Virus record (IMG/VR): IMGVR_UViG_3300043119_000867 | Span: 1-28,383 of that record | From: a virus | Length of the DNA: 28,383 nt | Direction: 5' to 3' (one strand) | Shown: positions 9,006 to 15,619 of the stretch, one piece after another | How the letters are laid out: each line of letters begins with the position of its first letter | Numbering within the stretch: position 1 is the stretch's first letter | Notes under the pieces: generated by a model | The model's database searches: none | Seen by the model: the letters and a program-made list of their open reading frames with translations, nothing else | Told to the model about the DNA's origin: nothing | Position numbers and translations under genes: made by a program

Positions 9006-9691
9006 ACTGCCCTGAAATCAGAATCGGATGTGGTGCCATCGAGACGGATCAGTGGCCACTGGTTCTTATCTCGAATTTTGAGTTTGAATTAGACCGTGAT
9101 TTTGGCGGCACGTATCACTTCTACTCCGGCAACAATCTGCTAGGCATTTTGTCAGGATCAAAGCTTGAGATTCTGAGGGGTTACGCTGGCGATGGTTACT
9201 CTCCCGTGATCCGTCTTTTCGTTTGCTGGATTCGCCTCACACCTACCCCGAAATGCGGGTTTGCCCCTGCGGTCATCCATGACTTTACTCGCCAATTCCT
9301 CAACACTCCCGGATGCCCATGGGATCGCAAGCAGACGGATGACTGGTTCTATAATTGCTTGAGGCGTGGGGGCGAGCCTCTCACAGGAATTTTCCACCGC
9401 GCCGTGGCTGGTCCACTTGGCACTGCTTATATCTACCTGACCAGAAAAACAGATCCAAATCTCCGCATCGTAAAAATATCATTAAAACCATCAAATTCGC
9501 AATCGCATTCGCCGTGGCGTTCATCGTCGCCAACTGCCTATCGTGCGCCCCCAAGGCGTTTCCCGTGGGCTCACCGACCCCGCTTGACACTCCCGCCGTC
9601 AACGACGGTACTCCCACCATCCGCCAAGGTCATCTTCGCGCCATCACTGGTAACGCCGGATACCGATGATCCCGCCGCCGATGGAACCTGA
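9002..9691 (+). CDS. DUF1353-like lysis-module protein with overprinted C-terminal tail
   Basis: The first 160 residues resemble DUF1353 proteins, small phage proteins of unknown function often beside holins. The features are GYAGDGYSPVIR (60-71), then PAVIHDFTRQFL (89-100) with the characteristic HDF, a DRKQTDDWFYNCLRRGG block, and FHRAVAGPLGTAYIYL. From about residue 160 onward the sequence becomes serine/proline/arginine-rich and unlike a folded domain. That stretch overlaps a different frame encoding a lipoprotein-like peptide (9481-9669), so the tail may be a by-product of overprinting, or a frameshift may occur near the A-run at 9472-9476. Start ATG overlaps the holin stop. Confidence 0.55.
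   Translation: MNCPEIRIGCGAIETDQWPLVLISNFEFELDRDFGGTYHFYSGNNLLGILSGSKLEILRGYAGDGYSPVIRLFVCWIRLTPTPKCGFAPAVIHDFTRQFLNTPGCPWDRKQTDDWFYNCLRRGGEPLTGIFHRAVAGPLGTAYIYLTRKTDPNLRIVKISLKPSNSQSHSPWRSSSPTAYRAPPRRFPWAHRPRLTLPPSTTVLPPSAKVIFAPSLVTPDTDDPAADGT
9481..9669 (+). CDS. Embedded lipoprotein-like (Rz1/o-spanin-like) frame
   Basis: In the frame one nucleotide back from the DUF1353-like gene, about 62 residues read IIKTIKFAIAFAVAFIVANC, then LSCAPKAFPVGSPTPLDTP and a short polar end. This is a basic start, a hydrophobic core and cysteines followed by a proline-rich segment, the shape of Rz1-type outer-membrane spanins, although neither cysteine sits in an ideal lipobox. No ATG/GTG/TTG lies just before it. 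ATT at 9481 or ATC at 9478 would be needed, or a -1 frameshift from the DUF1353-like frame near A-run 9472-9476. Its stop overlaps the ATG of the next small gene (ATGA at 9666), which supports real translation of this frame. The boundaries are uncertain. Confidence 0.35.
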   Translation: MKTIKFAIAFAVAFIVANCLSCAPKAFPVGSPTPLDTPAVNDGTPTIRQGHLRAITGNAGYR

Positions 9692-9785
9692 TGTGGATAC
9701 TCCACCGCCGTGGTGGAGTGGGCCTTTGATTACTCTTGGGTTCGTGATCGCGCTGATCATGGCCATCTACTTTGCAACTTTTTAA
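9666..9785 (+). CDS. 39-residue proline-rich single-pass membrane peptide
   Basis: A small gene with ATG at 9666 and TAA at 9783-9785. The 39 residues start MIPPPMEPDVDTPPPWW and continue into one strong membrane segment (LITLGFVIALIMAIYFATF) that reaches the C-terminus. The ATG overlaps the stop of the embedded lipoprotein-like frame. It lies between putative holin/spanin-type genes and the putative endolysin, so a lysis accessory role (antiholin or spanin partner) is possible. I recognise no family. Chance occurrence is less likely given the compact packing, the 4-nt overlap and only 9 nt to the next start. Confidence 0.45.
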   Translation: MIPPPMEPDVDTPPPWWSGPLITLGFVIALIMAIYFATF

Positions 9786-9794
9786 ATCATTCCA

Positions 9795-10382
9795 ATGAGC
9801 ATTCCCATTCCTGCATCCAAGCCCAAGGCCTCGCTTTCTCTCGTTATGCAAAAAGCGCGGGAGAGATGGGAAAAGTGTAATCCGGGGTTTGGGTTGCCGG
9901 AGTTCTTTGTGCTTGCGGTCCGCGGCTATTACTCTGCCACGATCGCGCCTGCTGGAAACAATATCTCTGCGTATGACGATGCGTTTTTCATCGTGTCGCC
10001 GCTGGGTTTCACGGCATGGAATGGCAACACCGATCCGAGCCGCTATGGCTGGAATCCAAATGCTGATAAGTTCATGGCGCGCCTGGCACCTGGATGTTGG
10101 AAGTTTGGGAAAGTGCTTCATCGGAAAAAGTATCAGGCATTCGGCCAGGTGCGGCCGGTGACGGTGGAGCGCATTCGGAAGGATGGCAGCATTGCAATCA
10201 CGGAAACCGGCAGCTTCGGGATTCATGATCATTGCGGCGGAAATAACGGCACATCGTCTGAAGGTTGCACCACTCACCCGATCCCGCAGTGGGAACCGTA
10301 TCGGCGGGAGTTAAACCGAATCATCGACCAGATGGGCGTGAAAATCTATGATTTCATTTTGATCGACGGGCCGATCAACTGA
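9795..10382 (+). CDS. Putative endolysin with L,D-transpeptidase-like H...SxGC signature
   Basis: A 195-residue protein. Residues 138-162 include TGSFGIHDHCGG, then NGTSSEGCTTHPIPQW, so His144/His146 are followed 12-14 residues later by Cys158 in an S-x-G-C context. This pattern recalls both the YkuD L,D-transpeptidase motif and a group of phage proteins with (I)H-x-GG...SS-x-GCQT. Earlier blocks (YYSATIAPAGNN, AYDDAFFIVSP, FTAWNGNTDPSRYGWN) look like a beta-rich substrate cradle. Placed directly after holin-like and spanin-like genes, it is the best candidate for the peptidoglycan-cleaving lysis enzyme. No classical lysozyme or amidase motif is visible. There is no signal peptide, so export would depend on the holin. 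Confidence 0.5.
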   Translation: MSIPIPASKPKASLSLVMQKARERWEKCNPGFGLPEFFVLAVRGYYSATIAPAGNNISAYDDAFFIVSPLGFTAWNGNTDPSRYGWNPNADKFMARLAPGCWKFGKVLHRKKYQAFGQVRPVTVERIRKDGSIAITETGSFGIHDHCGGNNGTSSEGCTTHPIPQWEPYRRELNRIIDQMGVKIYDFILIDGPIN

Positions 10383-10420
10383 GTTGGAAGCTGTATTTTT
10401 TGACATCCGCGCATCTACGT

Positions 10421-11014
10421 ATGCGCAACAATCCTTTCAACCGCCTTCTCCGCGCCGAAGCTCAGGAATTGGGCGACGGTGGCGGAGCCGCCCCGTCCGC
10501 CGCTGTGATTCCTGCTGCGGAAACTCCCACACCCGCACCGCTTGCCGCTGTGCCAGATGCACCAGCCGCTGCTGCTGCGCCCGCCCGTGAGCCGTCCCGC
10601 TTGGAGAAAATCTCTGCTGCCATTCGTGGCAAGGCGGAGATCCTGGCCGAGTCCAATGGTTTCCGCGCTCAAGTCGAGCAACTGACTGGCCAGCTTGGTC
10701 AACGCGATGCTACCATTGCGACTTTGCAAGCCCGCGTCACGGCGCTGGAAACCGAAAACGCCAATCTTCAGGCTGACTTCAACAGCATCGATGCCGCGCT
10801 GAAAACCACTGAGGCCAAGGTCGTCAGTATCGATGCCTCCGCCGCAAAACAAGTTGCCGCCATGGGCTTCGAATCTGCCGATTTGCCCGCTACGGAAAAA
10901 CAAGGCGAAACCATTGAAGCTATGGAAGCCCGTTTGGGTGCCGAGAAAGATCCCGTGAAAATCGTGGAGCTCGCCCGCCAGATCGACACCCTCAAAGCCC
11001 AAAAAAACAGCTGA
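10421..11014 (+). CDS. Scaffolding-like coiled-coil protein
   Basis: A 197-residue protein immediately upstream of the major capsid gene, the usual place for a scaffold. The N-terminus (MRNNPFNRLLRAEAQELGDG) is followed by an alanine/proline-rich linker (about 25-62). A long heptad-like coiled coil then runs to the end, including VEQLTGQLGQRDATIATLQ, ARVTALETENANLQADFNS and MEARLGAEKDPVKIVELARQ. The composition is acidic with few aromatics. The ATG at 10421 is preferred over an in-frame TTG at 10400, because that TTG is part of the recurrent TTGACA element. Scaffold function is inferred from position and coiled coil. A head decoration or minor structural role is an alternative. Confidence 0.6.
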   Translation: MRNNPFNRLLRAEAQELGDGGGAAPSAAVIPAAETPTPAPLAAVPDAPAAAAAPAREPSRLEKISAAIRGKAEILAESNGFRAQVEQLTGQLGQRDATIATLQARVTALETENANLQADFNSIDAALKTTEAKVVSIDASAAKQVAAMGFESADLPATEKQGETIEAMEARLGAEKDPVKIVELARQIDTLKAQKNS

Positions 11015-11070
11015 GTTTTGACACCCAGTCAAGTTTGAAAATCACCATCTAACTTCTATCCCGAAACATC

Positions 11071-12270
11071 ATGGCCACTCGCACTGTAAATCGTATCCTT
11101 GCCGACATCATCGGCGCATTCAAGACTCGCGTTCCGGCCTTGCAGGCCATGGGCGGGAACTTTTCCGGGGAGCCGCTCTATCTGGGGCAGCAGTCCATTG
11201 CTCACGTTGAAAGTCTGCCTACCATCGCGGATTACGATGCCACCACCGGCTATGCCAATGGCGCGACTGAAGCGGCGGACTTGCTGACCGATGTGCCAAT
11301 CATCATCGATGGTCACAAGCATGTTCCTGTGAAGCTTACTCATCTTCGCAACATCGCGGATGAGAAGAAGTATATCAGCACCGTCGGCAACCAGTCGTAT
11401 GTGCTGGGCAAGGCAATTGTGGATTCGGTTCTCAACAAAGTTCACGCTGGCAACATTTCCACTCAAAAAGCAGTCGCCTCTGCTAGCATCGATTACGATT
11501 ATCTTCTTGAGATCTGCGGAACGATGAACACCAACAAAGCCGCCACCACTGGCCGCCGTGGCATCGTTTCCACCGCAGTCATGAACACTCTCTGCGGTGA
11601 TACCCGTATCGCCTCCGGTGACTACCATGGCCAGCGTGTGGGCGGAAGCGCACTGCGTTCCTTGACCAACATCGCGGGCTTCGAGTCTATTGAAGAGTAT
11701 CCTGAGCTGCCAGCCAACAACGCCGCCACGCAAGATTTCGTCCGCTCCAGCGGCAATATCCTTACGGCAGCGGCCCATGGCTTCGTCACTGGCCAAAAAG
11801 TGCGAGTCACCACGACTGCCGCAGATCTTCCTGCTGGCTTGGCAGTGGATACCACCTACTACGTGATCAAGCTATCGGCTAACACCTTCAGCCTGGCCAC
11901 CACGGATGCCAATGCCACCGCAGGCACCGCCATCACCCTCAGTGATGCGGGCACCGGCACTCACTCCATCGTCGGCTTTGAAAACCTGACCGGTTTCTTC
12001 TTCGAGTCCCGCGCCTTTGCGCTCAAGACCGGTGTTCCAGGTCACTCGGATGATATCGCTGCTGAACTCGGCGTGCCGATCGTGATGCCAGGTCGCATGG
12101 CGCAAGATCCTGAAACCCAGCTCGCCATGATGCTCTTCATGTGGCAAGTCGCCGGGCGTGCGGACCTTCACAGCACCGTGGCTGCTCTTTGGGGTTCCTG
12201 TGTGGGCCGTCAAGCGGGTGCCCAGTATGCACTCACCGATCGCGCTGGCCTCCGCCTTGTTTCTGCTTGA
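11071..12270 (+). CDS. Major capsid protein with inserted beta domain
   Basis: A 399-residue protein whose position (after protease, portal and scaffold-like genes) and size fit the HK97-fold major capsid protein. The N-terminal half (ADIIGAFKTRVPALQ, then PVKLTHLRNIADEKKYIST) and the C-terminal part (SRAFALKTGVPGHSDDIAAE, MLFMWQVAGRADLHSTVAAL) look like the capsid core. Residues about 222-301 form a separable insert (AAAHGFVTGQKVRVTTTAADL, then TYYVIKLSANTFSLATTDAN). It is of a type repeated in many phage structural proteins and probably is a surface-exposed beta domain. The start ATG has no Shine-Dalgarno (CCCGAAACATC before it) and follows a 56-nt gap containing a TTGACA element at 11018. 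Confidence 0.82.
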   Translation: MATRTVNRILADIIGAFKTRVPALQAMGGNFSGEPLYLGQQSIAHVESLPTIADYDATTGYANGATEAADLLTDVPIIIDGHKHVPVKLTHLRNIADEKKYISTVGNQSYVLGKAIVDSVLNKVHAGNISTQKAVASASIDYDYLLEICGTMNTNKAATTGRRGIVSTAVMNTLCGDTRIASGDYHGQRVGGSALRSLTNIAGFESIEEYPELPANNAATQDFVRSSGNILTAAAHGFVTGQKVRVTTTAADLPAGLAVDTTYYVIKLSANTFSLATTDANATAGTAITLSDAGTGTHSIVGFENLTGFFFESRAFALKTGVPGHSDDIAAELGVPIVMPGRMAQDPETQLAMMLFMWQVAGRADLHSTVAALWGSCVGRQAGAQYALTDRAGLRLVSA

Positions 12271-12347
12271 TCCGTTCTGTCCCGAGTAATAACAGCCCCG
12301 CTGGCAGACCGGATATTGTCTGCCGCTAAATTTAACTTTTCCACCTT

Positions 12348-12674
12348 ATGTTTCACATCGTCATCGGCTTTGAAAGCCATCGCAAAGATTCCGCCAGTGA
12401 GCCTCTTTACACCGGGCACGATACGGCAGAAGTCGAAAAGGTTATCAATGCGAACCTGCCCCGTTTTGGAGTGGTTCGTGTCTATAAGAATCCTGTTTGG
12501 AGCAAGCGTTACAACAAAGGGGATATTCCTCTTGGAGTGGTAGCTCCTGCGCAGGAAGTGGCTTCAGCCGAGGAAACTCCTCCATCTGAGGAAGCTCCTC
12601 CGGTCGAAGAAGCTCCTCCAGCGGAGGAAGCTCCTCCAGCCGAAGAAGAGCCTTCTGGCCGCAAGAAGAAATAA
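12348..12674 (+). CDS. Small acidic head protein with six-residue EEAPPA repeats
   Basis: A 108-residue protein after the capsid gene. Residues 1-65 form a compact domain (MFHIVIGFESHRKDSASEPL, AEVEKVINANLPRFGVVRVY). The C-terminal third is a tandem of six-residue units (EETPPS, EEAPPV, EEAPPA, EEAPPA) closed by a basic GRKKK tail. The 18-bp DNA units run from 12570 to 12641. Its position matches lambda gpFI or decoration-type genes, but I do not recognise the fold. The start lacks a Shine-Dalgarno (TTTCCACCTT before ATG). A strong hairpin terminator follows 36 nt downstream, so this gene likely closes a transcription unit. Confidence 0.7.
   Translation: MFHIVIGFESHRKDSASEPLYTGHDTAEVEKVINANLPRFGVVRVYKNPVWSKRYNKGDIPLGVVAPAQEVASAEETPPSEEAPPVEEAPPAEEAPPAEEEPSGRKKK
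12570..12650 (+). repeat. Tandem 18-bp repeat (4 units plus a partial)
   Basis: Units start at 12570, 12588, 12606 and 12624 with the pattern GAGGAAGCTCCTCC plus a variable last codon. A partial unit sits at 12642. Synonymous differences (GAG/GAA, ACT/GCT) show some divergence. Unit number could vary by replication slippage without breaking the frame. Confidence 0.9.
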
Positions 12675-12709
12675 TCTCCCGTAGCTTGTTTGTGTATTAG
12701 TGTGTAGGA

Positions 12710-12740
12710 GCGGCCCGCTGAAAAGCGGGTCGCTTTTTTT
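12710..12740 (+). terminator. Rho-independent terminator after head module
   Basis: Stem GCGGCCCGCT (12710-12719) pairs with AGCGGGTCGC (12724-12733) with one G-T pair, closed by a GAAA tetraloop and followed by seven T (12734-12740). It separates the capsid region from the connector and tail genes. Confidence 0.9.
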
Positions 12741-12757
12741 GACTTGAGCCTTTAGGT

Positions 12758-13099
12758 ATGAACTCTGAAGCCCTGCGTGCCTTTGCTGCTCAATCCGCCG
12801 AAGCCGGGGAGGCGTTGTGGGAAGCTGCGATCCGGCTGGATGGCGGGGCTGCGATGGTGGCTTCCATCACTGATCCCCGCGGGATGCCATCGATGATTCC
12901 CGGTGGGGAGATCGACCAGGGCGAGCTGATGGTGCGGGTGCGGAAAACCATTTTGCCGGAGCGGCCCGAGCTTCAGAGAAAGCTGGAATGGAAGCGCCCG
13001 GCGGATACGGCGTGGCGTGCGACGGCGTGGCGGATTGCGGAGGTGACGGGAAATGAATGTGATGCTGTCTGGCTTCTCAAGTGCGAGCCTTGGAACTAA
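12758..13099 (+). CDS. Head-tail connector candidate
   Basis: A 113-residue protein, the first gene after the terminator, located where head completion or connector proteins are normally encoded. It begins with a helical alanine-rich segment (MNSEALRAFAAQSAEAGEAL) and has a middle of short strands (GAAMVASITDPRGMPSMIPG, ELMVRVRKTILPERPEL), then a tryptophan-containing C-terminal part (AWRIAEVTGNECDAVWLLKC). The sequence shape is similar to small phage proteins of the lambda gpFII/attachment type, but I cannot name a family. A weak TAGG lies before the ATG. The next probable start (13104) follows the stop by 4 nt. Confidence 0.5.
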   Translation: MNSEALRAFAAQSAEAGEALWEAAIRLDGGAAMVASITDPRGMPSMIPGGEIDQGELMVRVRKTILPERPELQRKLEWKRPADTAWRATAWRIAEVTGNECDAVWLLKCEPWN

Positions 13100-13103
13100 T
13101 CGA

Positions 13104-13937
13104 ATGAACACTAGCGCTAAAGTCAACGTGAGCGGCTTTCTTAAGAAAATCCGCGAATATCCCCAGCTGTTTGCGCGGGAGCAGGAAAGTGTGCTCAAGC
13201 AAGAAGCGCGGGCTCTGTGCGTGCGGTATGCGCAGTGTAGCTCGCCGGCGTATGGGCTATCGTTCGATGTGCCGCGTGCGGAAGGTATGAAGCGCAACGT
13301 GGTAAGCCAGGTGAACCGAGTCTTTCTCACCCGCGCACAAGGCGGGCGCGTCTATGAAGCGATCGAGCGGCGGAGTCCGCAGCTGGCAAAGGCTTACTGG
13401 AATGCGTGGAAGAGTAAAGACACCCGTGCCCAGACGCGCATCATGCGCGAGGCGGGCTTGCAGATTGGCGCGCTTGATCCTGGCACCCACAAGGCTGCCC
13501 GGACTGCCCAGAATGCCAACGTGCCGAAGAACTTCCAAGCCACGGAAATGGTATCTCAGACGCAGGTGCGCGCCTTTGCCCGGAAGCAGGCGGCCTTGGT
13601 GGGTTTCGCGCAGGCCGGATGGTATGCGGCAGCGCGTGGCCTGGGTGGACGGATCCGCAGGAATCTGATTTCGGCCACTGGCCAGCGCTCCACGGCAGAG
13701 GCATTTCCCCCTTACATCCGCAAGCTGGCGAACAAGCACAGCGGCATCGGAGGTGCCCGCGTCCTCAGCTCCGGCTCCACCAGTCGCGTGGAGATCTGGA
13801 CAGGTGTGCGCCATGCCCAGAATGCCCTGCCAGACCACCTTCGCGAGCTCGCCACCACCCATGCGCAGGAAAACATCGCCCGCGCTCTTATCGAGTCCCT
13901 CCGCTATCTTAACCGCAAAAAATTCAACGCCGCATGA
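13104..13937 (+). CDS. Tail completion / neck protein candidate (basic)
   Basis: A 277-residue basic protein between the connector and tail-terminator candidates. The ATG at 13104 follows the preceding stop. An earlier in-frame ATG at 13053 would overlap that gene by 47 nt and is less likely. The first third is helical with many charges (FLKKIREYPQLFAREQESVL) and contains YAQCSSPAYGL. The C-terminal part carries AFPPYIRKLANKHSGIGGAR and RALIESLRYLNRKK. Position and positive charge recall HK97 gp10-type or minor tail Z-like proteins, but it is larger than gp10. No firm family was recognised. The stop overlaps the next start (ATGA at 13934). Confidence 0.5.
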   Translation: MNTSAKVNVSGFLKKIREYPQLFAREQESVLKQEARALCVRYAQCSSPAYGLSFDVPRAEGMKRNVVSQVNRVFLTRAQGGRVYEAIERRSPQLAKAYWNAWKSKDTRAQTRIMREAGLQIGALDPGTHKAARTAQNANVPKNFQATEMVSQTQVRAFARKQAALVGFAQAGWYAAARGLGGRIRRNLISATGQRSTAEAFPPYIRKLANKHSGIGGARVLSSGSTSRVEIWTGVRHAQNALPDHLRELATTHAQENIARALIESLRYLNRKKFNAA

Positions 13938-14365
13938 ACGCCGTAGAGCACAGGCTTAACACAGCCGTCAAAGAGATCCTCACCACCTACCGCCCCGCGG
14001 GTGTTCCTGATTCCGTTTCGGTCCGCGTGGCGCAGGATACGGCCAAGATCGAAAAACCCTACATCGTGATTTCTTCGGAGAATGGCGAGTCTCCGCACCC
14101 GGCGATGCGCAAGCTGAATTTGATCTTCACCTCCACTCTGCGCACCGGTGAGGAAGAGACTGCCCCGGGTGAAGAAACTCACCAGCATTTCGTGAATGCC
14201 TTGGAAGCTCATGCCAGCGAGCTGGCGGCGGCGCTGCTGGAAGTGCAGCTGAAGCTGCGGCGTTTGGTCATGGGTGCCACCAGTGAGGAGATCGAAGACG
14301 GGCGCGCTACTGCCAGTGCCACGGTGTGGACGGTGTGGCTCCAGATCTTGCCAGCTGAGGATTGA
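13934..14365 (+). CDS. Tail terminator-like protein (gpU-like candidate)
   Basis: A 143-residue protein directly before the tail tube candidate, the usual place of the tail terminator. The fold pattern fits that family: an N-terminal helix (MNAVEHRLNTAVKEILTTY), a strand with a lysine-proline turn (KIEKPYIVISSENGESPHP), a strand (LNLIFTSTLRTGEE), a long helix (HFVNALEAHASELAAALLEV) and a C-terminal strand (TASATVWTVWLQIL). The alternating alpha/beta layout and size match gpU-like proteins that cap the tail tube. The start is in ATGA overlap with the preceding gene. No catalytic residues are expected. The assignment is by shape and position only. Confidence 0.55.
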   Translation: MNAVEHRLNTAVKEILTTYRPAGVPDSVSVRVAQDTAKIEKPYIVISSENGESPHPAMRKLNLIFTSTLRTGEEETAPGEETHQHFVNALEAHASELAAALLEVQLKLRRLVMGATSEEIEDGRATASATVWTVWLQILPAED

Positions 14366-14397
14366 GCGCTGGATTTTGACATCGGCGGAAGGTTGTC

Positions 14398-14799
14398 ATG
14401 CCAGTCGAAGCCATCATCAAACACGGGAACCTCCCCGGAACGGAAAGCCTAGTGGACGAGCCAGACATGCTGGTTCAAAGCCTCTCCATCAAAGCCGAGC
14501 GGGATTCAAAAATGTTCAAGGGTGCCAACAAGGCCACCCAAGGCGTTTTGGAAACTGATCCGAAGCTCACCTTCGAGTTCAAAGCCATCATTTCCGAGTT
14601 TGCGGGTTTGTCCGATCAGCATCCCGGGACCGCTGTGGCGGAACTTGCCAACTTCTCAGCGGCCATCCACGGGTTCGATCCCGAGGAAGGCACGATGATC
14701 TACAAAGATCCATCCCGTGATCTGGACAACGAAAATCCTGACATGGTGAATTTCAGCGTCCTTCATCTGCCCTTCGTCGAGCCAGCTGTGGCCCCCTAA
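14398..14799 (+). CDS. Major tail (tube) protein candidate
   Basis: A 133-residue protein between the tail-terminator-like gene and the chaperone region. The sequence starts MPVEAIIKHGNLPGTESLVD and continues with strands and loops (QSLSIKAERDSKMFKGANK, LTFEFKAIISEFAGL), then ends in beta-rich segments (MVNFSVLHLPF). Small beta-rich proteins here are usually tail tube subunits. Its own initiation region, with TTGACA at 14376-14381 and 16 nt to ATG, would fit strong separate expression. Known tube proteins are often 130-200 residues. The assignment is inferred from location and composition. Confidence 0.55.
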   Translation: MPVEAIIKHGNLPGTESLVDEPDMLVQSLSIKAERDSKMFKGANKATQGVLETDPKLTFEFKAIISEFAGLSDQHPGTAVAELANFSAAIHGFDPEEGTMIYKDPSRDLDNENPDMVNFSVLHLPFVEPAVAP

Positions 14800-14835
14800 C
14801 GGTTCTAACTGACAAACCCCGAGCGATTTTTTCCG

Positions 14836-15591
14836 ATGTCGGAACAATATACCCTTACCCGCGACACCAGGCTCGCAGCAGCCCTTGGCACTTTGGGCGT
14901 TCCCATCGAAATCCGGAAAAACCGGGATGCGCAAAGCGGCAAAGTCCTGTATATGTATCACCTTGGCTTGCGGTCCCTCTGCCGCCGCCACGATGCCCGC
15001 CAGCTCAAAACGCGCATTGGCAATGGACGGCTGGAGCGCGAAAACCCCACCCACGAAGTCCTCACCGCCCTGCGCGCCATGATCAACCGTGAGCGCCTGC
15101 TGGATTTCCAGAACAAGGGCGTTTTTATGCGGTTAGATTCCGTGCCGGGCACCAGCCTGTGGCAATACGTGCCAGGTGATACCGGGCTGCCTGGCAGGGC
15201 CGGATCCAAGGAGTTGATCGAAACCAGCGACATCAAGCTGGTGTGTGCCTTGGCCGTGGTGGGAGTGCCCTTGCTGGCGATGGATGGCGTGCGATCCGAT
15301 TTCCGTTACTTCCTCCCGCGTCATGGATTGCCCAAGCCCGATGGCAGTCCACCCGCCGACGCGCTGAAGCTCATGCAGGCTTGGCGGACATCACGCGATG
15401 CGATGCCGCCCGATTGCCCGTTCGCGCAAGCCATGTGGGGGCTTGTCAACCGTGAGCGGCTGGTCAACGCGCTCAATGCGGAAATCGAAACCATTCTCCT
15501 CCGGAAATACCGCAGCCAGAAAAGTGCTTTGGTTCGGGCAGATGCCACCGATGCGGCGTTCGACAAAGTGAAGGAGCATTTCGACCAGTAG
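14836..15591 (+). CDS. Unknown tail-module protein with an internal domain duplication
   Basis: A 251-residue protein of unknown function between the tail tube and chaperone genes. It contains two related halves. The first has TRDTRLAAALGTLGVPIEI (8-26), then YHLGL, and ends AMINRERLL (about 81-89). The second has TSDIKLVCALAVVGVPLLA (about 129-147), then FRYFLPRHGL, and ends WGLVNRERLVNALN. Shared features are the ALxxxGVP block, the Y/F-x-L-x-x-x-G-L segment and the xxxNRERL end. The protein may bind two equivalent partners, or be an accessory tail or DNA-end factor. No signal peptide or membrane segment is present. The start at 14836 has no Shine-Dalgarno. Confidence 0.65.
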   Translation: MSEQYTLTRDTRLAAALGTLGVPIEIRKNRDAQSGKVLYMYHLGLRSLCRRHDARQLKTRIGNGRLERENPTHEVLTALRAMINRERLLDFQNKGVFMRLDSVPGTSLWQYVPGDTGLPGRAGSKELIETSDIKLVCALAVVGVPLLAMDGVRSDFRYFLPRHGLPKPDGSPPADALKLMQAWRTSRDAMPPDCPFAQAMWGLVNRERLVNALNAEIETILLRKYRSQKSALVRADATDAAFDKVKEHFDQ

Positions 15592-15619
15592 TATTTCAAA
15601 TCATTCACAGAAAATCAAA

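Noticed and set aside
9355-9480. ATG at 9355 as the start of the lipoprotein-like frame
   Set aside because: The first 40 residues would be the shadow of the DUF1353-like coding region and would place a long charged stretch before the hydrophobic segment.
10400-10420. TTG at 10400 as start of the scaffold-like gene
   Set aside because: The TTG is part of the recurrent TTGACA element and the added residues are not protein-like. ATG at 10421 is a better start.
58-14381. TTGACA elements as ordinary sigma-70 -35 boxes
   Set aside because: In most cases the -10 position would fall on or after the start codon and no TATAAT-like hexamer is present at 16-18 nt. They are kept as an unexplained motif instead.
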